Origin: Geodermatophilaceae bacterium
GTDB taxonomy: Bacteria; Actinomycetota; Actinomycetes; Mycobacteriales; Geodermatophilaceae
Assembly: GCA_013695665.1 (NCBI GenBank)
Contig: JACDAB010000085.1
Location: forward strand, 1 to 46,758
Length of the DNA: 46,758 bases
Direction: 5' to 3'
Positions 19,414-30,468 of this stretch are shown piece after piece. The notes under the pieces are model-generated. The model saw only the letters and a list, made by a program, of their open reading frames with translations. It was not told the DNA's origin and ran no database searches. The position numbers were made by a program, and so were the translations under genes. Position 1 is the stretch's first letter. The number at the start of each line of letters is the position of its first letter.

Positions 19414-20069
19414 TTCACCGGCCAGATGCCGACTGCCACGCCTGCGGCGGTGTCCACATCGAAGACGACCGGGTGCTCCCGCTGCCAGCGGGCCAGTACG
19501 TCAGTCTCACCCGCCCGCTCGATGTCGTCGAGGACGATCCGCGCTCCTGCCGCAAGCCGCCCGGCGAGGCTGCCCAGAGCGGGGTAGCGGGCGTGCTCGG
19601 CGCCGGGCTGCCAGGCCGGCGGACCATCCACGACGAGCACCTCGATCGGTCGTCCTGCCTCGTCAACGGCGGTGGAGAGGGCCACCTCGTCGTACCAGTG
19701 GGTGTCGCCCCACGCGCCCTCGTGCGGGCGGAGCGGTGCCCGGACGACGCCGGCCACGTCCGCCAGCCCTTCGCGGTCGAGCTGACGCTGCACGCGGTGC
19801 GCCCAGGACTCGTCGTGCTCGACCGCCAGCAGGCGCCCCGTTCCCAACTGTCGCAACAACCGGGCGACGACGACGGTGCTCACACCGCTGCCGAGTTCGA
19901 GCACCAGCTCCGGGGTGCGAAACCACACGTCGTTGAGCACCGTCACCAGCCCGGCCGGACGCATCGCGCCGGTGGACCACGGCAGGTACGGGCCGAGCAG
20001 CGGAGCCAGCACATGCCAGGCGGCAGCGTCGTCCAGGGGCGGGCGGGGCGTGTCGTCCGGGGATGGCAT
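19410..20069 (-). CDS. Class I SAM-dependent methyltransferase-like protein
   Basis: The 219-residue protein has a Rossmann-type motif I, VLELGSGVSTVVVARLLRQL, then VEHDESWAHRV as motif II and LVVDGPPAW in the region of motif IV. A late ARIVLDDIERAGE resembles the small-molecule methyltransferases that act on sugars or phenolics. The start at the ATG at 20069 is preferred, because the upstream extension is Arg/Pro-rich low-complexity shadow. It overlaps the glycosyltransferase downstream by 4 bases, so methylation of a glycan is a reasonable guess. It is only 41 bases from the divergent MMPL gene. Confidence 0.75.
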   Translation of the reverse strand: MPSPDDTPRPPLDDAAAWHVLAPLLGPYLPWSTGAMRPAGLVTVLNDVWFRTPELVLELGSGVSTVVVARLLRQLGTGRLLAVEHDESWAHRVQRQLDREGLADVAGVVRAPLRPHEGAWGDTHWYDEVALSTAVDEAGRPIEVLVVDGPPAWQPGAEHARYPALGSLAGRLAAGARIVLDDIERAGETDVLARWQREHPVVFDVDTAAGVAVGIWPVN

Positions 20070-20110
20070 CCTGCTGGTGTCGTCTCGGGAGCGCACCCAG
20101 GGAGCTTCGC

Positions 20111-22300
20111 ATGCTCGGTCGCCTCGGGCGGTTCTGTCAGGATCGGCGCCGGCTGGTCCTCGCCGCCTGGGTCCTGCTCGTCGCTGTCGGCTTCGGTGTG
20201 GGCGGGCAGGTCTTCGACCGGCTGGAGCCCGCGCGCGGCGGCTCCTCGAGTGAGTCCATCCGCGGCCTCGAGCTGCTCGAGGAGGTCGCGCCGTACGCCG
20301 GTCAGGTGGTTGCCGTGCTCGACGGGATCGATGCCGACGACCCGTCACTCGCCGAGGTGGCCGCGACCCTCGAGGGGGTCGGTGGAGTCGGGCGGGTGCG
20401 CTGGCCGGGCTCCCCCGAGGGCGCCCGGTTGGTGGCCACCGACGGTGAGGCCGTCGCCGTCATCGTCGACCTGGCGCGAGATCTGGAAAATCGCGACGCC
20501 GCGCTCGCGGACGTCGAGTCGGTGCTCCGACAGCTCGAGCAGGACGGTGCCGCCGACGTCATCCTCGGCGGTGATCTCCTGCTCTTCGAGGAGATCAACA
20601 CCCAGATCGACAAGGACATCGCCTTCGCCGAGTTGATCGCGCTGCCGATCACGCTCGTCGTGATGGTGGTGATCTTCGGCGGCCTCCTCGCCGCGGGACT
20701 GCCGATCCTCGCGGCGGTGGCCTCGATCGCGGGGGCGTTGCTGTGCCTGTTGGGCTTTTCCACGGTGCTCGATCTCGATCCCAACGTCGTGCCCGTGACC
20801 ACGTTCATGGGTCTCGGCCTGGCCATCGACTACTCGCTGCTCATGGTCAGCAGGTTCCGGGAGGAACGCGGCCGGGGCCTGACGGTCGACAGGGCGGTGA
20901 TCCGCACGGTGGAGACGGCCGGGCGGACGATCCTGTTCTCCGCGCTGACCGTCGCAACGGCGCTCAGCGGCCTGTTCGTCTTCGCCGAGCCCATCTTCCG
21001 GGCCATCGGCGCCGCCGGTGTCGCCGTCGTGCTCATCGCCCTGGCGGCTGCGCTGACCCTGGTGCCGGCGCTGCTGGCTGCCCTCGGGCACCGGATCGAG
21101 GCGCCGTCCTCGCCGTTGCCGGACGAGGGCGCGTTCGCCACGCTGGCGACCCGGGTGCAGCGCCGACCCTGGCTGGTCGCGGTGTCGGTGTCTGTCGGTC
21201 TGGTGGTGCTCGGTGCGCCGGTGCTCGGAGTCACCTTCGCCAACGGCGGGTCCGAATTGCTTCCGCCGGAGTTCGAGAGCCGGCAGGTGGATGAGGCCCT
21301 GGCCGAGCGATTCCCCGGCGGCGGGACCGACCCGGTCACGGTGGTCTCCCGATCGGCAGCCGAGGAGGTCCAGGACTGGGCCGACCGTGCCATCGCCGGC
21401 CTGCCCGAGGGCATGGTCGCGGCCGTCGGGCCGCTGGTCACGCTGGACGACGGCGTCACCGTGCTGAGCGTCGTACCGGACGGGACGAGCCAGGGAGACA
21501 CCGCCAAGGCCCTTGTCAGCCAACTGCGGGCCGACCCGGCGCCCGGGGAGTCCTACGTGACCGGCGAGGCCGCCATCCTCGTGGACTTCCAGCAGTCGAT
21601 CGCGTCCCGGGCGCCGTGGGCGTTCGCGCTGGTCGCCATGGCCACCCTGGTCCTGCTCTTTCTGATGACCGGATCGATCGTCGTACCGGTCAAGGCCCTA
21701 GTGATGAACACGGTGTCCCTCGGTGCGACGTTCGGGGCGCTGGTGTGGATCTTCGCCGACGGGAATCTGGAGGGACTGCTCGGCTTCGAAGCGACGGGCG
21801 CGATCGAGACGTGGGTGCCGGTGCTCGTGTTCGCGTTCGCGTTCGGCCTGTCGATGGACTACGAGGTCTTCCTGCTGGCCAGGATCAAGGAGGCGTATGA
21901 CGCGCAGCCCGAGGCGGGCAGGGCCGGCGCTTCGGCGGCGGCCGGCAGCCGCAATGACATAGCGGTGCGGCTGGGCCTGCAGCGCAGTGGGCGGATCATC
22001 ACCTGCGCGGCGCTGGTGGTGGTGATCGTGTTCGCCGCGTTCGCCACCTCGCAGATGCTCGGGCTCAAGCAGATGGGTGTCGCCCTGGCGCTGGCGGTCG
22101 CCGTGGACGCGACGATCGTGCGGTGCCTGCTGGTCCCGGCCACGATGACGCTGCTGGGCGAGGCCAACTGGTGGGCACCGGCCCCGCTGCGCAGGCTGCA
22201 CGCGCGATTCGGGCTGAGCGAGACTGCGCCGCCGGAGCGTGGCGAGCCGGGTGGTCCCGCTCAGCCCGCGGAGCCGGTCGGTGCACCGGCTCGGCGCTAA
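20111..22300 (+). CDS. MMPL-family RND transporter
   Basis: This is a large inner-membrane exporter of 729 residues with two tandem MMPL domains. Each has an extracytoplasmic loop region and a block of membrane helices. The proton-relay motif of the first half is LGLAIDYSLLMVSRFREE and of the second FAFGLSMDYEVFLLARIKE. The ATG at 20111 has GGGAG 6 bases upstream; the longer frame is unsupported. The tail is Pro/Glu-rich and cytoplasmic. Relatives move lipids, glycolipids or drugs; the substrate here is unknown. It is divergent from the methyltransferase-glycosyltransferase pair, which may supply its substrate. Confidence 0.92.
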   Translation: MLGRLGRFCQDRRRLVLAAWVLLVAVGFGVGGQVFDRLEPARGGSSSESIRGLELLEEVAPYAGQVVAVLDGIDADDPSLAEVAATLEGVGGVGRVRWPGSPEGARLVATDGEAVAVIVDLARDLENRDAALADVESVLRQLEQDGAADVILGGDLLLFEEINTQIDKDIAFAELIALPITLVVMVVIFGGLLAAGLPILAAVASIAGALLCLLGFSTVLDLDPNVVPVTTFMGLGLAIDYSLLMVSRFREERGRGLTVDRAVIRTVETAGRTILFSALTVATALSGLFVFAEPIFRAIGAAGVAVVLIALAAALTLVPALLAALGHRIEAPSSPLPDEGAFATLATRVQRRPWLVAVSVSVGLVVLGAPVLGVTFANGGSELLPPEFESRQVDEALAERFPGGGTDPVTVVSRSAAEEVQDWADRAIAGLPEGMVAAVGPLVTLDDGVTVLSVVPDGTSQGDTAKALVSQLRADPAPGESYVTGEAAILVDFQQSIASRAPWAFALVAMATLVLLFLMTGSIVVPVKALVMNTVSLGATFGALVWIFADGNLEGLLGFEATGAIETWVPVLVFAFAFGLSMDYEVFLLARIKEAYDAQPEAGRAGASAAAGSRNDIAVRLGLQRSGRIITCAALVVVIVFAAFATSQMLGLKQMGVALALAVAVDATIVRCLLVPATMTLLGEANWWAPAPLRRLHARFGLSETAPPERGEPGGPAQPAEPVGAPARR

Positions 22301-22388
22301 CCCGCCGCGAGAGCCCGTCCGGGAATGTCTGGGCGGCCTGCGGGGTCACAGCAGGGAGACCGTACGCCCGCCAGTTTCGAGGAGCCCC

Positions 22389-23249
22389 ATGAAGAACCGC
22401 GCGATCGGTACGACGACCGTCAGCGAGATCGGGCTGGGCGGGATGCCCATGTCGATCGAGGGCCGGCCGGAGGAGTCCCGCTCGATCGCCACCATCCACG
22501 CGGCCCTCGAGGCGGGCGTCACGGTCATCGACACCGCCGACGCCTACCTGCTCGAGCCCGGCGAGACCGGCCACAACGAGCGGCTGATCGCATCGGCGCT
22601 GTCCTCGTACGGCGGTGACACCTCCTCGGTGCTCGTCGCGACGAAGGGCGGGCATCTGCGCCCGGGCGACGGCTCGTGGACCATCGACTCCAGCCCGGCG
22701 CACCTCAGTGAGGCGTGCGAGGCGAGCCTGCGCGCTCTGGGTCTGGAAGCGATCGGGCTGTACCAGCTGCACCGGCCCGACCCGGAGGTCGACTACGCCG
22801 ACAGCCTCGGCGCGATGCGCTTGCTCCACGACCAGGGCAAGGTGCGCATGGTCGGGGTCAGCAACGCGACCATCGCGCAGATCCGGCAGGCGCAACAGAT
22901 CATCGGCGACGCCCTGGTCAGTGTGCAGAACCAGTTCTCCCCGGCGTACCGCTCCAGCGAGGACGAGCTGACCTACTGCGGTGAGCAGGGACTCGCGTTC
23001 CTGCCGTGGAGCCCATTCGGCGGGATCAGCAAGGCCGGGGAGCTCGGCTCCAGTTTCGCGGCGTTCGCGGAGGTCGCGACGGCGCATGACGTCAGTCCGC
23101 AACAGGTGTGCCTGGCCTGGCTCCTGGCCAAGGGTGCGCACGTCGTCCCCATCCCGGGGGCCAGCCGGCCGGAGACGATCATCGACTCGGCGCGCGCCGG
23201 CGACCTAAAGCTGAGCGACGACGAACTGACCCGCCTCGACGCCGCCTAG
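22389..23249 (+). CDS. Aldo/keto reductase
   Basis: This is an NADPH-dependent TIM-barrel oxidoreductase of 286 residues. VIDTADAYLLEPGETGHNER carries the catalytic Asp and Tyr, VLVATKGG the catalytic Lys, and LYQLHRPDPEVDYADSLGAM the conserved His. The nucleotide site is VPIPGASRPETIIDSA. The ATG at 22389 follows GAGGAG with 5-base spacing. It is 88 bases behind the MMPL gene on the same strand and ends 7 bases from aspS (convergent). Its substrate cannot be told. Confidence 0.92.
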   Translation: MKNRAIGTTTVSEIGLGGMPMSIEGRPEESRSIATIHAALEAGVTVIDTADAYLLEPGETGHNERLIASALSSYGGDTSSVLVATKGGHLRPGDGSWTIDSSPAHLSEACEASLRALGLEAIGLYQLHRPDPEVDYADSLGAMRLLHDQGKVRMVGVSNATIAQIRQAQQIIGDALVSVQNQFSPAYRSSEDELTYCGEQGLAFLPWSPFGGISKAGELGSSFAAFAEVATAHDVSPQQVCLAWLLAKGAHVVPIPGASRPETIIDSARAGDLKLSDDELTRLDAA

Positions 23250-23256
23250 CAACGGG

Positions 23257-25029
23257 TCACACTGAAGGAGTTGCGGAGGGCATCGCATCGATGCCGGCCT
23301 CCTTGCGCTGCGCCGGCGTGATCGGTGCCGGCGCGCCGGTCAGCGGGTCGAAGCCCGCGCCGGTCTTGGGGAACGCGATCACGTCGCGGATGGAGTCGGT
23401 ACCGGCCAGCAACGCGCAGATCCGGTCCCAGCCGAAGGCGATTCCCCCGTGCGGCGGCGGCCCGTAGGCGAACGCGTCGAGCAGGAAGCCGAACTGCTCC
23501 TTGGCCTGCTCGGCGCTGAGACCGATGACGTCGAAGAGCCGCTGCTGTACGTCGGCGCGGTGGATCCGGATGGACCCGCCGCCGATCTCGTTGCCGTTGC
23601 ACACGATGTCGTAGGCGTAGGCCAGGGCCTCGGCGGGCGCGGTGTCGAAGCGGTCCGCCCATTCCCGCGTCGGCCCGGTGAACGGGTGGTGGACGGCGGT
23701 CCACCCGCCAGCCTCACCGGGACCGGAGTCGGTGGGCTCGAACATCGGCATGTCGACGATCCAGACGAACCGCCAGGCGTCGTGGTCGATCAGCCCGCAG
23801 CGCCGGCCGACCTCCACCCTGGTGGCGCCGAGCAGGGCCAGTGCCTCCGGGCGGCTGGCAGCGGCGAAGAAGATGCAGTCGCCGGGTTTCGCCCCGGCCG
23901 CCTCGGCCAGCCCGGCCTGGTGCTCCGGCGACAGGTTCTTCGCCACCGGGCCACGGAGTTCGCCGCTGTCCTCGACGAGTACGTAGGCGAGCCCCTTTGC
24001 GCCGCGGCTGCGGGCCCACTCCTGCCAGCCGTCGAGCACCTTCCGCGGCTGCCCCGCTCCCCCCGGCATGACCACGGCGCCCACGTGCTCGGCCTGGAAT
24101 ACCCGGAATTCGGTGCCGGCGAAGTACGCGGTCAGGTCGACCAATTCCAGCGACATGCGCAGGTCGGGCTTGTCCGAGCCGTAGCGGCTGAGCGCCTCGG
24201 CGTAGGTCATCCGCGGAATCGGCAGCGAGATCTTCACATCGAGGAGGTCGCGCCACAGTGCTCCCACGACTGCCTCGCCGAGTTCGATCACATCGTCCTG
24301 GTCCACGAAGGACATCTCGATGTCGAGTTGGGTGAACTCCGGTTGCCGGTCGGCGCGAAAGTCCTCGTCGCGGTAGCAGCGCGCGATCTGGTAGTACCGC
24401 TCGAAGCCGGCGACCATCAGCAGCTGCTTGAACAGCTGCGGGGACTGCGGTAGGGCATACCAGCTGCCCGGCTGCAGCCGCACCGGCACCAGGAAGTCGC
24501 GAGCGCCCTCCGGTGTGGAGCGGGTCAGGGTCGGCGTCTCCACCTCGACGAAGTCACGCTCGGACATCACCTGCCGGGCCACCGCGTTGACCCGGCTCCG
24601 CATCCGCAGGATGCGGGCGGGTTCGGCGCGACGCAGGTCCAGATAGCGGTGGTGCAGGCGCGCGTCCTCCCCCACCTCCCCGGACCCCGGACCCTCGACC
24701 GGGAACGGCAGCGGGGCGGACTCCGAGAGCACATCCAGCTCAGCGGCCGTTACCTCGACCTGACCCGACGGCAGATCCGGGTTCTCGTTGCCCCCGGGGC
24801 GCCGATCGACCGTTCCCGTCACCCGGATGCAGAACTCCGAGCGCAACCGGTGCGCCGCCTCGGCCATGGCACCTTCGCGGAAGACCACCTGCGCCAGCCC
24901 GGAGGCGTCGCGCAGGTCGATGAAGCTGACCCCGCCGTGGTCGCGGCGGCGGGCCACCCAGCCGGCGAGGGTGACGGTCTGCCCGGACAGTGCGGCGGTG
25001 AGCGAACCGGCGGTATGGGTGCGGATCAC
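23257..25029 (-). CDS. aspS: Aspartyl-tRNA synthetase
   Basis: This is a class IIb synthetase of 590 residues, the length of bacterial-type AspRS. The N-terminal OB-fold anticodon domain ([20 protein letters not shown]) precedes motif 2 with [19 protein letters not shown] insertion domain lies in the middle, and the C-terminal motif 3 region reads [15 protein letters not shown]. Whether it also charges tRNA-Asn was not decided. The GTG start overlaps the hisS stop by 4 bases. Confidence 0.97.
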   Translation of the reverse strand: MIRTHTAGSLTAALSGQTVTLAGWVARRRDHGGVSFIDLRDASGLAQVVFREGAMAEAAHRLRSEFCIRVTGTVDRRPGGNENPDLPSGQVEVTAAELDVLSESAPLPFPVEGPGSGEVGEDARLHHRYLDLRRAEPARILRMRSRVNAVARQVMSERDFVEVETPTLTRSTPEGARDFLVPVRLQPGSWYALPQSPQLFKQLLMVAGFERYYQIARCYRDEDFRADRQPEFTQLDIEMSFVDQDDVIELGEAVVGALWRDLLDVKISLPIPRMTYAEALSRYGSDKPDLRMSLELVDLTAYFAGTEFRVFQAEHVGAVVMPGGAGQPRKVLDGWQEWARSRGAKGLAYVLVEDSGELRGPVAKNLSPEHQAGLAEAAGAKPGDCIFFAAASRPEALALLGATRVEVGRRCGLIDHDAWRFVWIVDMPMFEPTDSGPGEAGGWTAVHHPFTGPTREWADRFDTAPAEALAYAYDIVCNGNEIGGGSIRIHRADVQQRLFDVIGLSAEQAKEQFGFLLDAFAYGPPPHGGIAFGWDRICALLAGTDSIRDVIAFPKTGAGFDPLTGAPAPITPAQRKEAGIDAMPSATPSV

Positions 25030-26282
25030 GAGAGCAACTCCTGAATGGTCGCGACGAGCGCGTCGAGCGGTACGGCGATCTGCTCGCCGCTGCGGAGGTC
25101 CTTGAGCGCGGCGGCGCCGGCTTCGATATCCCGGTCACCGAGTACGACGGCGTACGCCGCGCCGGAGCGGTCGGCGGCCTTCATCGCGCCCTTGAGGCCA
25201 CGGCCACCGTACGCGAGGTCGGCGCTGACGCCCGCCGCCCGCAACGAGGCGACAAGGACGAAGAGCCGTTCGGCAGCGGCGGCGCCCAGCGGTACGCCGT
25301 ACACCTGAACACGGGATCGCGTCGGCAACGCGATGTCCTCGGCCCTCATGGCCAGCAGCGTCCGGTCCACGCCGAGCGCCCAGCCGATGCCGGTCAGCTC
25401 GGGCCCACCGATGGCCGCGGAGAGTCCGTCATAGCGCCCGCCCCCGCCGATCGCGGACTGCGACCCCAGTCCACTGTGGACGAACTCGAACGTCGTGCGC
25501 ATGTAGTAGTCGAGGCCGCGGACGAGCTGTGGCGCCTCCTCCCACTGCACACCGACGTCGGCGAGCCGCGTCCGGACACCGTCGTAGTGCTCGGCGCAAT
25601 CACGGCAGAGGTGGTCGACCATGACCGGCGCGCCCTCGAGCTCGGCCTGCACCTCGGGCCGCTTGTCGTCGAGGACGCGCAGCGGGTTGAGCTCGACCCG
25701 TCGGCGGGTGTCGGCGTCGAGCTCGAGGCGGTTGAGGAAGGACTGCAGGAGTGCGCGGTACGGGGGGCGGCAGGTCGAGTCGCCGAGTGAGGTGAGCAGC
25801 AGCCGGAACTCGCGCAGTCCGAGTGCCCGGTAGCCGTCCCAGGCCAGCGCGACGACTTCGGCATCCAGCATCGGGGCGTCCACCCCGATCGCCTCCGCGC
25901 CGACCTGGGTGAAGTGCCGGTAGCGGCCGTGCTGCGGCCGTTCGTAGCGAAAGTTCGGTCCGGCGTACCAGAGCTTGACCGGGAGTTGGCCGGCGTGCAG
26001 CTTGTGCTCGATGACCGCCCGCATCACCCCGGCGGTGCCCTCCGGCCGCAACGTCAGAGACCGGCCACCCTTGTCCTCGAACGTGTACATCTCCTTGCTC
26101 ACGACGTCGGTGGATTCCCCGACGCCGCGGGCGAACAGCGCGGTGTCCTCGAAGATCGGCGTCTCGATGTACTCGTAGCCGGCCAGGATCGCCGGGCGGC
26201 TGAGCGCATCACGAACGGCGAGGAACGCTGCTGATTCGGGCGGCAGAACGTCGTAGCTGCCCTTGGGCGCGCTGAAACGCAC
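25026..26282 (-). CDS. hisS: Histidyl-tRNA synthetase
   Basis: This is a class IIa synthetase. It opens [20 protein letters not shown], then motif 2 in [20 protein letters not shown], the histidine-binding [14 protein letters not shown], and a C-terminal anticodon domain with [20 protein letters not shown]. The GTG at 26282 overlaps the stop of the upstream hydrolase gene (TAGTG) and gives 418 residues. The longer open frame upstream is a shadow. hisS-aspS pairing is usual in actinobacteria. Confidence 0.97.
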   Translation of the reverse strand: MRFSAPKGSYDVLPPESAAFLAVRDALSRPAILAGYEYIETPIFEDTALFARGVGESTDVVSKEMYTFEDKGGRSLTLRPEGTAGVMRAVIEHKLHAGQLPVKLWYAGPNFRYERPQHGRYRHFTQVGAEAIGVDAPMLDAEVVALAWDGYRALGLREFRLLLTSLGDSTCRPPYRALLQSFLNRLELDADTRRRVELNPLRVLDDKRPEVQAELEGAPVMVDHLCRDCAEHYDGVRTRLADVGVQWEEAPQLVRGLDYYMRTTFEFVHSGLGSQSAIGGGGRYDGLSAAIGGPELTGIGWALGVDRTLLAMRAEDIALPTRSRVQVYGVPLGAAAAERLFVLVASLRAAGVSADLAYGGRGLKGAMKAADRSGAAYAVVLGDRDIEAGAAALKDLRSGEQIAVPLDALVATIQELLS

Positions 26283-26983
26283 TACAGGCCCCTGCGTGGC
26301 GGGGCCGCTGAGGCAGCCTCGCGCAGGTAGGGATTGGTCGCGCGCTCTCGACCGATGGTGGTCTGCGGGCCGTGCCCGGACAGCACGACTGTGTCCTCGG
26401 CGAGGGGCAGGCACACCCGGGCCAGTGAGTCGAGGAGTTGCTCGTACGAGCCGCCGGGCAGGTCGGTCCGCCCGATCGAGCCGGCGAAGAGCAGATCGCC
26501 GGAGAGCAGCACCGGAGCCTCAGGGTGGTCGAGCTCGAAAGCCACCGAACCCCTGGTGTGTCCCGGCGCGTGCCGGACTGTGAGCCGCACACCGGCCAGG
26601 GCCAGTTCCGCGCCGTCGGTCAGGTCGGCCACCTCGGCGGGTTCGGAGAAGGTCAGCCCCCGGATCATCGCGCCGATCTGCTCGCCATGCCAGGACAGCG
26701 GGTCGGCCAGCATGGCCCGATCCTCCGGGTGCAGGTAGGCGGGGATGTCGTAGCCGTCGCAGACCGGTACGACAGACCAGACGTGGTCGAGGTGCCCGTG
26801 CGTGAGGACGACAGCGACCGGCTTGAGCCGGTGCTCGGCCAGGACGGAGCGCAACGGCTCCTCGGCGTCCTGCCCGGGGTCGATGACGACGCACTCCTGC
26901 CCTGGGCCCGGTGCCACGACGTAGCAGTTGGTTCCGAAGACGCCGGCGGGAAACCCGGTGACCAACACGGAGCGACACCTCAT
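26282..26983 (-). CDS. Metallo-beta-lactamase fold hydrolase, glyoxalase II-like
   Basis: This is a binuclear metal hydrolase of 233 residues. [11 protein letters not shown] is the HxHxDH metal motif, [13 protein letters not shown] provides the next His, [20 protein letters not shown] the bridging Asp, and [11 protein letters not shown] the last His. The closest remembered relative is M. tuberculosis Rv2581c, which also precedes hisS. The ATG at 26983 lacks a clear ribosome binding site. A GTG at 26965 behind GAGG, giving MLVTGFPAG, matches the mycobacterial start better and may be the true one. Confidence 0.9.
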   Translation of the reverse strand: MRCRSVLVTGFPAGVFGTNCYVVAPGPGQECVVIDPGQDAEEPLRSVLAEHRLKPVAVVLTHGHLDHVWSVVPVCDGYDIPAYLHPEDRAMLADPLSWHGEQIGAMIRGLTFSEPAEVADLTDGAELALAGVRLTVRHAPGHTRGSVAFELDHPEAPVLLSGDLLFAGSIGRTDLPGGSYEQLLDSLARVCLPLAEDTVVLSGHGPQTTIGRERATNPYLREAASAAPPRRGL

Positions 26984-27180
26984 GACGGGAAGGAGACAGA
27001 CGCACCCAGGCTACCGAGGCGCCCGGATCGGAGTCGCCGCGATTCCCCCGGGAGGTCTCGGCTCATCCGAAGCTCACACCCCATCCCGTACTCTGGCGAG
27101 CCGATTCGCTGGAATGCGCGGCCGCGTCGGCGTGCTCGCACCGCGGACCTGCCCACGGGTGCCCATCAGGAGGAGAAGCT

Positions 27181-28008
27181 GTGCCGACCAGCAAGCAGAA
27201 GCGGCAGGCCGCGCAGCGGCACCTTCAGCGGCAGCTCGAACGACGCACGGAGCTGGCCAAGAAGCGCCGCCAGCGCAACATCATCCTGGCCGCCGCGCTG
27301 TCCGTGCTGGTCGTGCTCGGTGGGATCTTCCTCATCGTCAGTCTCACCGGCGAGGACGAGGCCGCCGACCCGGCCGCCAGTCCCTCCTCCGAACCGACAG
27401 CGACCACCGAGGCCAGCAGCGCGCCGCCGGGTCAGTGCACGTTCATTCCCGGTGACCCGGCTGCTCCCAACGTCACCGACGTCGGCCTGCCCACGACACC
27501 AGCCGAAACGACCGGCACAGTGGATATCGCCGTCACGACCGACCAAGGGGACATGACCTGGACCCTGGACCGCGCCAGCGCCCCGTGCGCCGTGCAGAGC
27601 GTCACCTTCCTGGCAGGCGCAGGCTTCTACGACTCCAGTCCCTGCCACCGCCTCGTCAACGCCGACGCATTCGGCGTACTGCAGTGCGGTGACCCGAGTG
27701 GCACCGGCACCGGAGGACCGGGATACACCTACGCCCAGGAGGCCCCGGCCGGTGACATGCCCTACGCCGAGGGCGTCATCGCGATGGCCAACAGCGGCGC
27801 ACCGGACAGCACCAGCAGCCAGTTCTTCATCATGTTCCAGGACACCGATTTGCCGCCGGAGTACAGCGTCGTCGGCACGGTCACCTCCGGACTGGAGGTT
27901 GTCCAGACCGTCGCAGACGCAGGGAACGACGGCTCGTTCGAGCCGAGCCCGGGCGGCGGGGCGCCGAACCTGCCCATCACGATCGAGACGATGACAGTGG
28001 TCGCCTGA
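27181..28008 (+). CDS. Membrane-anchored cyclophilin-type peptidyl-prolyl isomerase
   Basis: The protein has 275 residues: a basic cytoplasmic start, one membrane helix at about 34-55 (IILAAALSVLVVLGGIFLIV), an Ala/Thr/Pro linker, and an extracytoplasmic cyclophilin domain. CHRLVN keeps the catalytic Arg, and GTGTGGPGY and SSQFFIMFQDT are family landmarks. Four Cys (86, 136, 155, 169) replace common residues and could form disulfides outside the membrane. The same Cys pattern is remembered from mycobacterial PpiB. The GTG has a strong AGGAGGAG upstream, and a TACTCT -10-like box lies at 27089-27094. Confidence 0.92.
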   Translation: MPTSKQKRQAAQRHLQRQLERRTELAKKRRQRNIILAAALSVLVVLGGIFLIVSLTGEDEAADPAASPSSEPTATTEASSAPPGQCTFIPGDPAAPNVTDVGLPTTPAETTGTVDIAVTTDQGDMTWTLDRASAPCAVQSVTFLAGAGFYDSSPCHRLVNADAFGVLQCGDPSGTGTGGPGYTYAQEAPAGDMPYAEGVIAMANSGAPDSTSSQFFIMFQDTDLPPEYSVVGTVTSGLEVVQTVADAGNDGSFEPSPGGGAPNLPITIETMTVVA

Positions 28009-28025
28009 CCCGTCCGCAGGCTCGG

Positions 28026-30407
28026 TCAGGAGCCGGCGACGCGGTAGACGTCGTACACGCCCTCCACGGTGCGCACGGTTCGCAGCAGGTGGCCCAGGTG
28101 TTTCGGGTCGCCGAGTTCGAAAGTGAACCGGCTGACGGCGACCCGGTCGCGCGTCGTCTGCACGGTCGCGGACAGGATGTTCACGCTCTCGTCGGACAGC
28201 GCGCGGGTGATGTCGGACAGCAGCCGGTGCCGGTCCAGCGCCTCGACCTGGATCGCGACGAGGAAGATCGAACCCGGCGACGGCTCCCAATCGACCTCGA
28301 TCAGCCGATCCGGCTCGGACTGCAGAGCACCGGCGTTCGTGCAGTCCTGCCGGTGCACCGACACCCCGCCTCCGCGGGTGACGAATCCGATGATGTCGTC
28401 GCCCGGGACCGGTGTGCAGCACTTGGCGAGCTTGACCCAGATGTCTGAGGCCCCACGTACTACGACGCCGGGATCCCCACCCGGCCGGCGGCCCCTGGAT
28501 CGGGTCGGGACCGCGGTCTCGGCGATGTCCTCGACCGCACCCTCGGTGCCGCCGAGGGAGACGACGAGCTTGTGTACGACGGACTGCGCCGAGACCTGGT
28601 GCTCGCCCACGGCGGCGTACAGGGCGGAGACGTCGGGAAAGCGCAGGTCGCGGGCGAGGGTGGCCAGCGCCTCACCACCGAAGAGCCGCTGCAGCGGCAA
28701 ACCCTGCTTGCGCATGGTCTTGGAGATGGCGTCCTTGCCCGCCTCGATGGCGTCCTCGCGGCGCTCCTTGGCGAACCACTGCCGGATCTTCGTCCTCGCG
28801 CGAGTGCTGCCGACGAAGGCAAGCCAGTCGCGAGACGGTGCGGCGTTGGGCGACTTCGAGGTGAAGATGCCGACGACGTCACCGTTGGACAGCTTGCTCT
28901 CCAGCGCCACCAGACTGCCGTTGACGCGGGCGCCGATACAGCGGTGACCGACCTCGGTGTGCACCGCATACGCGAAGTCGATGGGGGTCGAGGACCCCGG
29001 CAGGCTGATGACGTCGCCCTTGGGCGTGAAGACGAATACCTCGCGCGGGCCGAGGTCGTAGCGCAGAGACTCCAGGAACTCACCGGGCGAGGCGGTCTCG
29101 CGTTGCCAGTCGAGCAGCTGTCGCAACCAGAGCATTTCGTCCTGGCTCAGGGCGGGCGCGCCCTCCTTGGTCTCCTTGTACTTCCAATGTGCTGCGATGC
29201 CGTACTCCGCCGTACGGTGCATGTCCTGGGTCCGGATCTGCAGTTCGACCGGCTTCCCGTCCGGGCCGATCACCGTCGTGTGCAGCGACTGGTACATGTT
29301 GAACTTCGGGGTGGCGATGAAGTCCTTGAAGCGACCGGGGATCGGCTGCCAGTTGGCATGCATGATCCCCAGTGCGGCGTAGCAGTCGGGAAGGCTCTCG
29401 ACGAGGACACGGACGCCGATGAGGTCGTAGATGTCGGCGAAGTCGCGGCCGCGAACGATCATCTTCTGATAGATCGAGTAGTAGTGCTTGGGACGGCCGG
29501 TCACCGCCGAGTTGATCTTCGCGTTCTTCAACTCCGCCCGGACCCGGCTTGCCACCTCGGCGAGATAGGTGTCACGAGAGGGCGCCCGGTCTGCGACGAG
29601 CCGGACGATCTCCTCGTACCGCTTGGGGTACAGGGTCGCGAACGCGAGATCCTCGAGCTCCCACTTGACGGTGTTCATGCCGAGCCGGTGTGCCAATGGC
29701 GCGAGCACCTCGAGCGTCTCCCGGGCCTTGGCCTCCTGCTTTGCCGGCGACAGGTACTTCAGTGTCCGCATGTTGTGCAACCGGTCGGCGAGTTTGATCA
29801 CCAGCACCCGGGGATCGCGGGCCATCGCCACGATCATCTTGCGGATCGTCTCGGCCTGCGCCGCGTCGCCGTAGTGGACCCGATCCAGCTTGGTCACCCC
29901 GTCGACGAGATGCGCGACCTCGGCGCCGAAGTCCGCACTGAGCTGCAGCATCGTGTAGCCGGTGTCCTCGACGGTGTCGTGCAGCAGGCTCGCGACGAGG
30001 GTCGTGACGTCCATCCCCAGCTCGGCCAGGATCTGTGACACCGCCAGTGGGTGCGTGATGTAGGGGTCGCCGCTCTTGCGGAGCTGTCCCCGGTGGCGCT
30101 CCTCGGCCACGTCGTAGCCGCGCTGCAGGATCTGCAGGTCGGCCGTGGGGTGCACCGCGCGGAGGATGGCGGCCAACGGTTCCAGCACGGGCTTGACGGT
30201 CGGGGGGTTATTTCGCGGCCCCGGGTTCATCCGGCGGGCAATGCGCTCCCGCACCCGGCGACGGCGCAGGGGAGCTTCTGTGTTCGGGGAGTTGGGCGAG
30301 CCGACGTCGGCAGCGGGGCGGGTATCCCCGGAATGGGCAGCCGCAGCACCGGCTGGCCCGCTGCCCGCCGGCGGCTGCCCCGTGAGCACGGCAGCCGGGG
30401 GGGTCAC
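28026..30407 (-). CDS. rel: Bifunctional (p)ppGpp synthetase/hydrolase Rel
   Basis: This enzyme makes and degrades the stringent-response alarmone. The hydrolase HD domain is intact (His105, His119, and His143-Asp144 in [10 protein letters not shown]). The synthetase domain has [13 protein letters not shown] and [10 protein letters not shown], followed by a TGS domain ([20 protein letters not shown]), a zinc-finger-like segment [18 protein letters not shown] and an ACT domain. The first 60 residues are a disordered Pro/Ala-rich leader. The GTG at 30407 has no ribosome binding site, but GAGGAG at 30448-30443 lies 5 bases before an in-frame CTG at 30437, which may be the true start (10 residues longer). 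Confidence 0.96.
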   Translation of the reverse strand: MTPPAAVLTGQPPAGSGPAGAAAAHSGDTRPAADVGSPNSPNTEAPLRRRRVRERIARRMNPGPRNNPPTVKPVLEPLAAILRAVHPTADLQILQRGYDVAEERHRGQLRKSGDPYITHPLAVSQILAELGMDVTTLVASLLHDTVEDTGYTMLQLSADFGAEVAHLVDGVTKLDRVHYGDAAQAETIRKMIVAMARDPRVLVIKLADRLHNMRTLKYLSPAKQEAKARETLEVLAPLAHRLGMNTVKWELEDLAFATLYPKRYEEIVRLVADRAPSRDTYLAEVASRVRAELKNAKINSAVTGRPKHYYSIYQKMIVRGRDFADIYDLIGVRVLVESLPDCYAALGIMHANWQPIPGRFKDFIATPKFNMYQSLHTTVIGPDGKPVELQIRTQDMHRTAEYGIAAHWKYKETKEGAPALSQDEMLWLRQLLDWQRETASPGEFLESLRYDLGPREVFVFTPKGDVISLPGSSTPIDFAYAVHTEVGHRCIGARVNGSLVALESKLSNGDVVGIFTSKSPNAAPSRDWLAFVGSTRARTKIRQWFAKERREDAIEAGKDAISKTMRKQGLPLQRLFGGEALATLARDLRFPDVSALYAAVGEHQVSAQSVVHKLVVSLGGTEGAVEDIAETAVPTRSRGRRPGGDPGVVVRGASDIWVKLAKCCTPVPGDDIIGFVTRGGGVSVHRQDCTNAGALQSEPDRLIEVDWEPSPGSIFLVAIQVEALDRHRLLSDITRALSDESVNILSATVQTTRDRVAVSRFTFELGDPKHLGHLLRTVRTVEGVYDVYRVAGS

Positions 30408-30468
30408 GGGGCTGCGGGCTGGGGTCGGTGTGTTCAGCGCGGCTCCTCGGTCGGTGCGAGCACCTACG

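Noticed and set aside
26984-27180. Possible small RNA or riboswitch between the hydrolase and cyclophilin genes
   Set aside because: Only a -10-like TACTCT and a strong ribosome binding site are visible. There is no stable hairpin or known aptamer core.
28572-30038. 488-residue plus-strand frame inside rel
   Set aside because: It is antisense to the conserved HD and synthetase domains of rel and shows only compositional bias.
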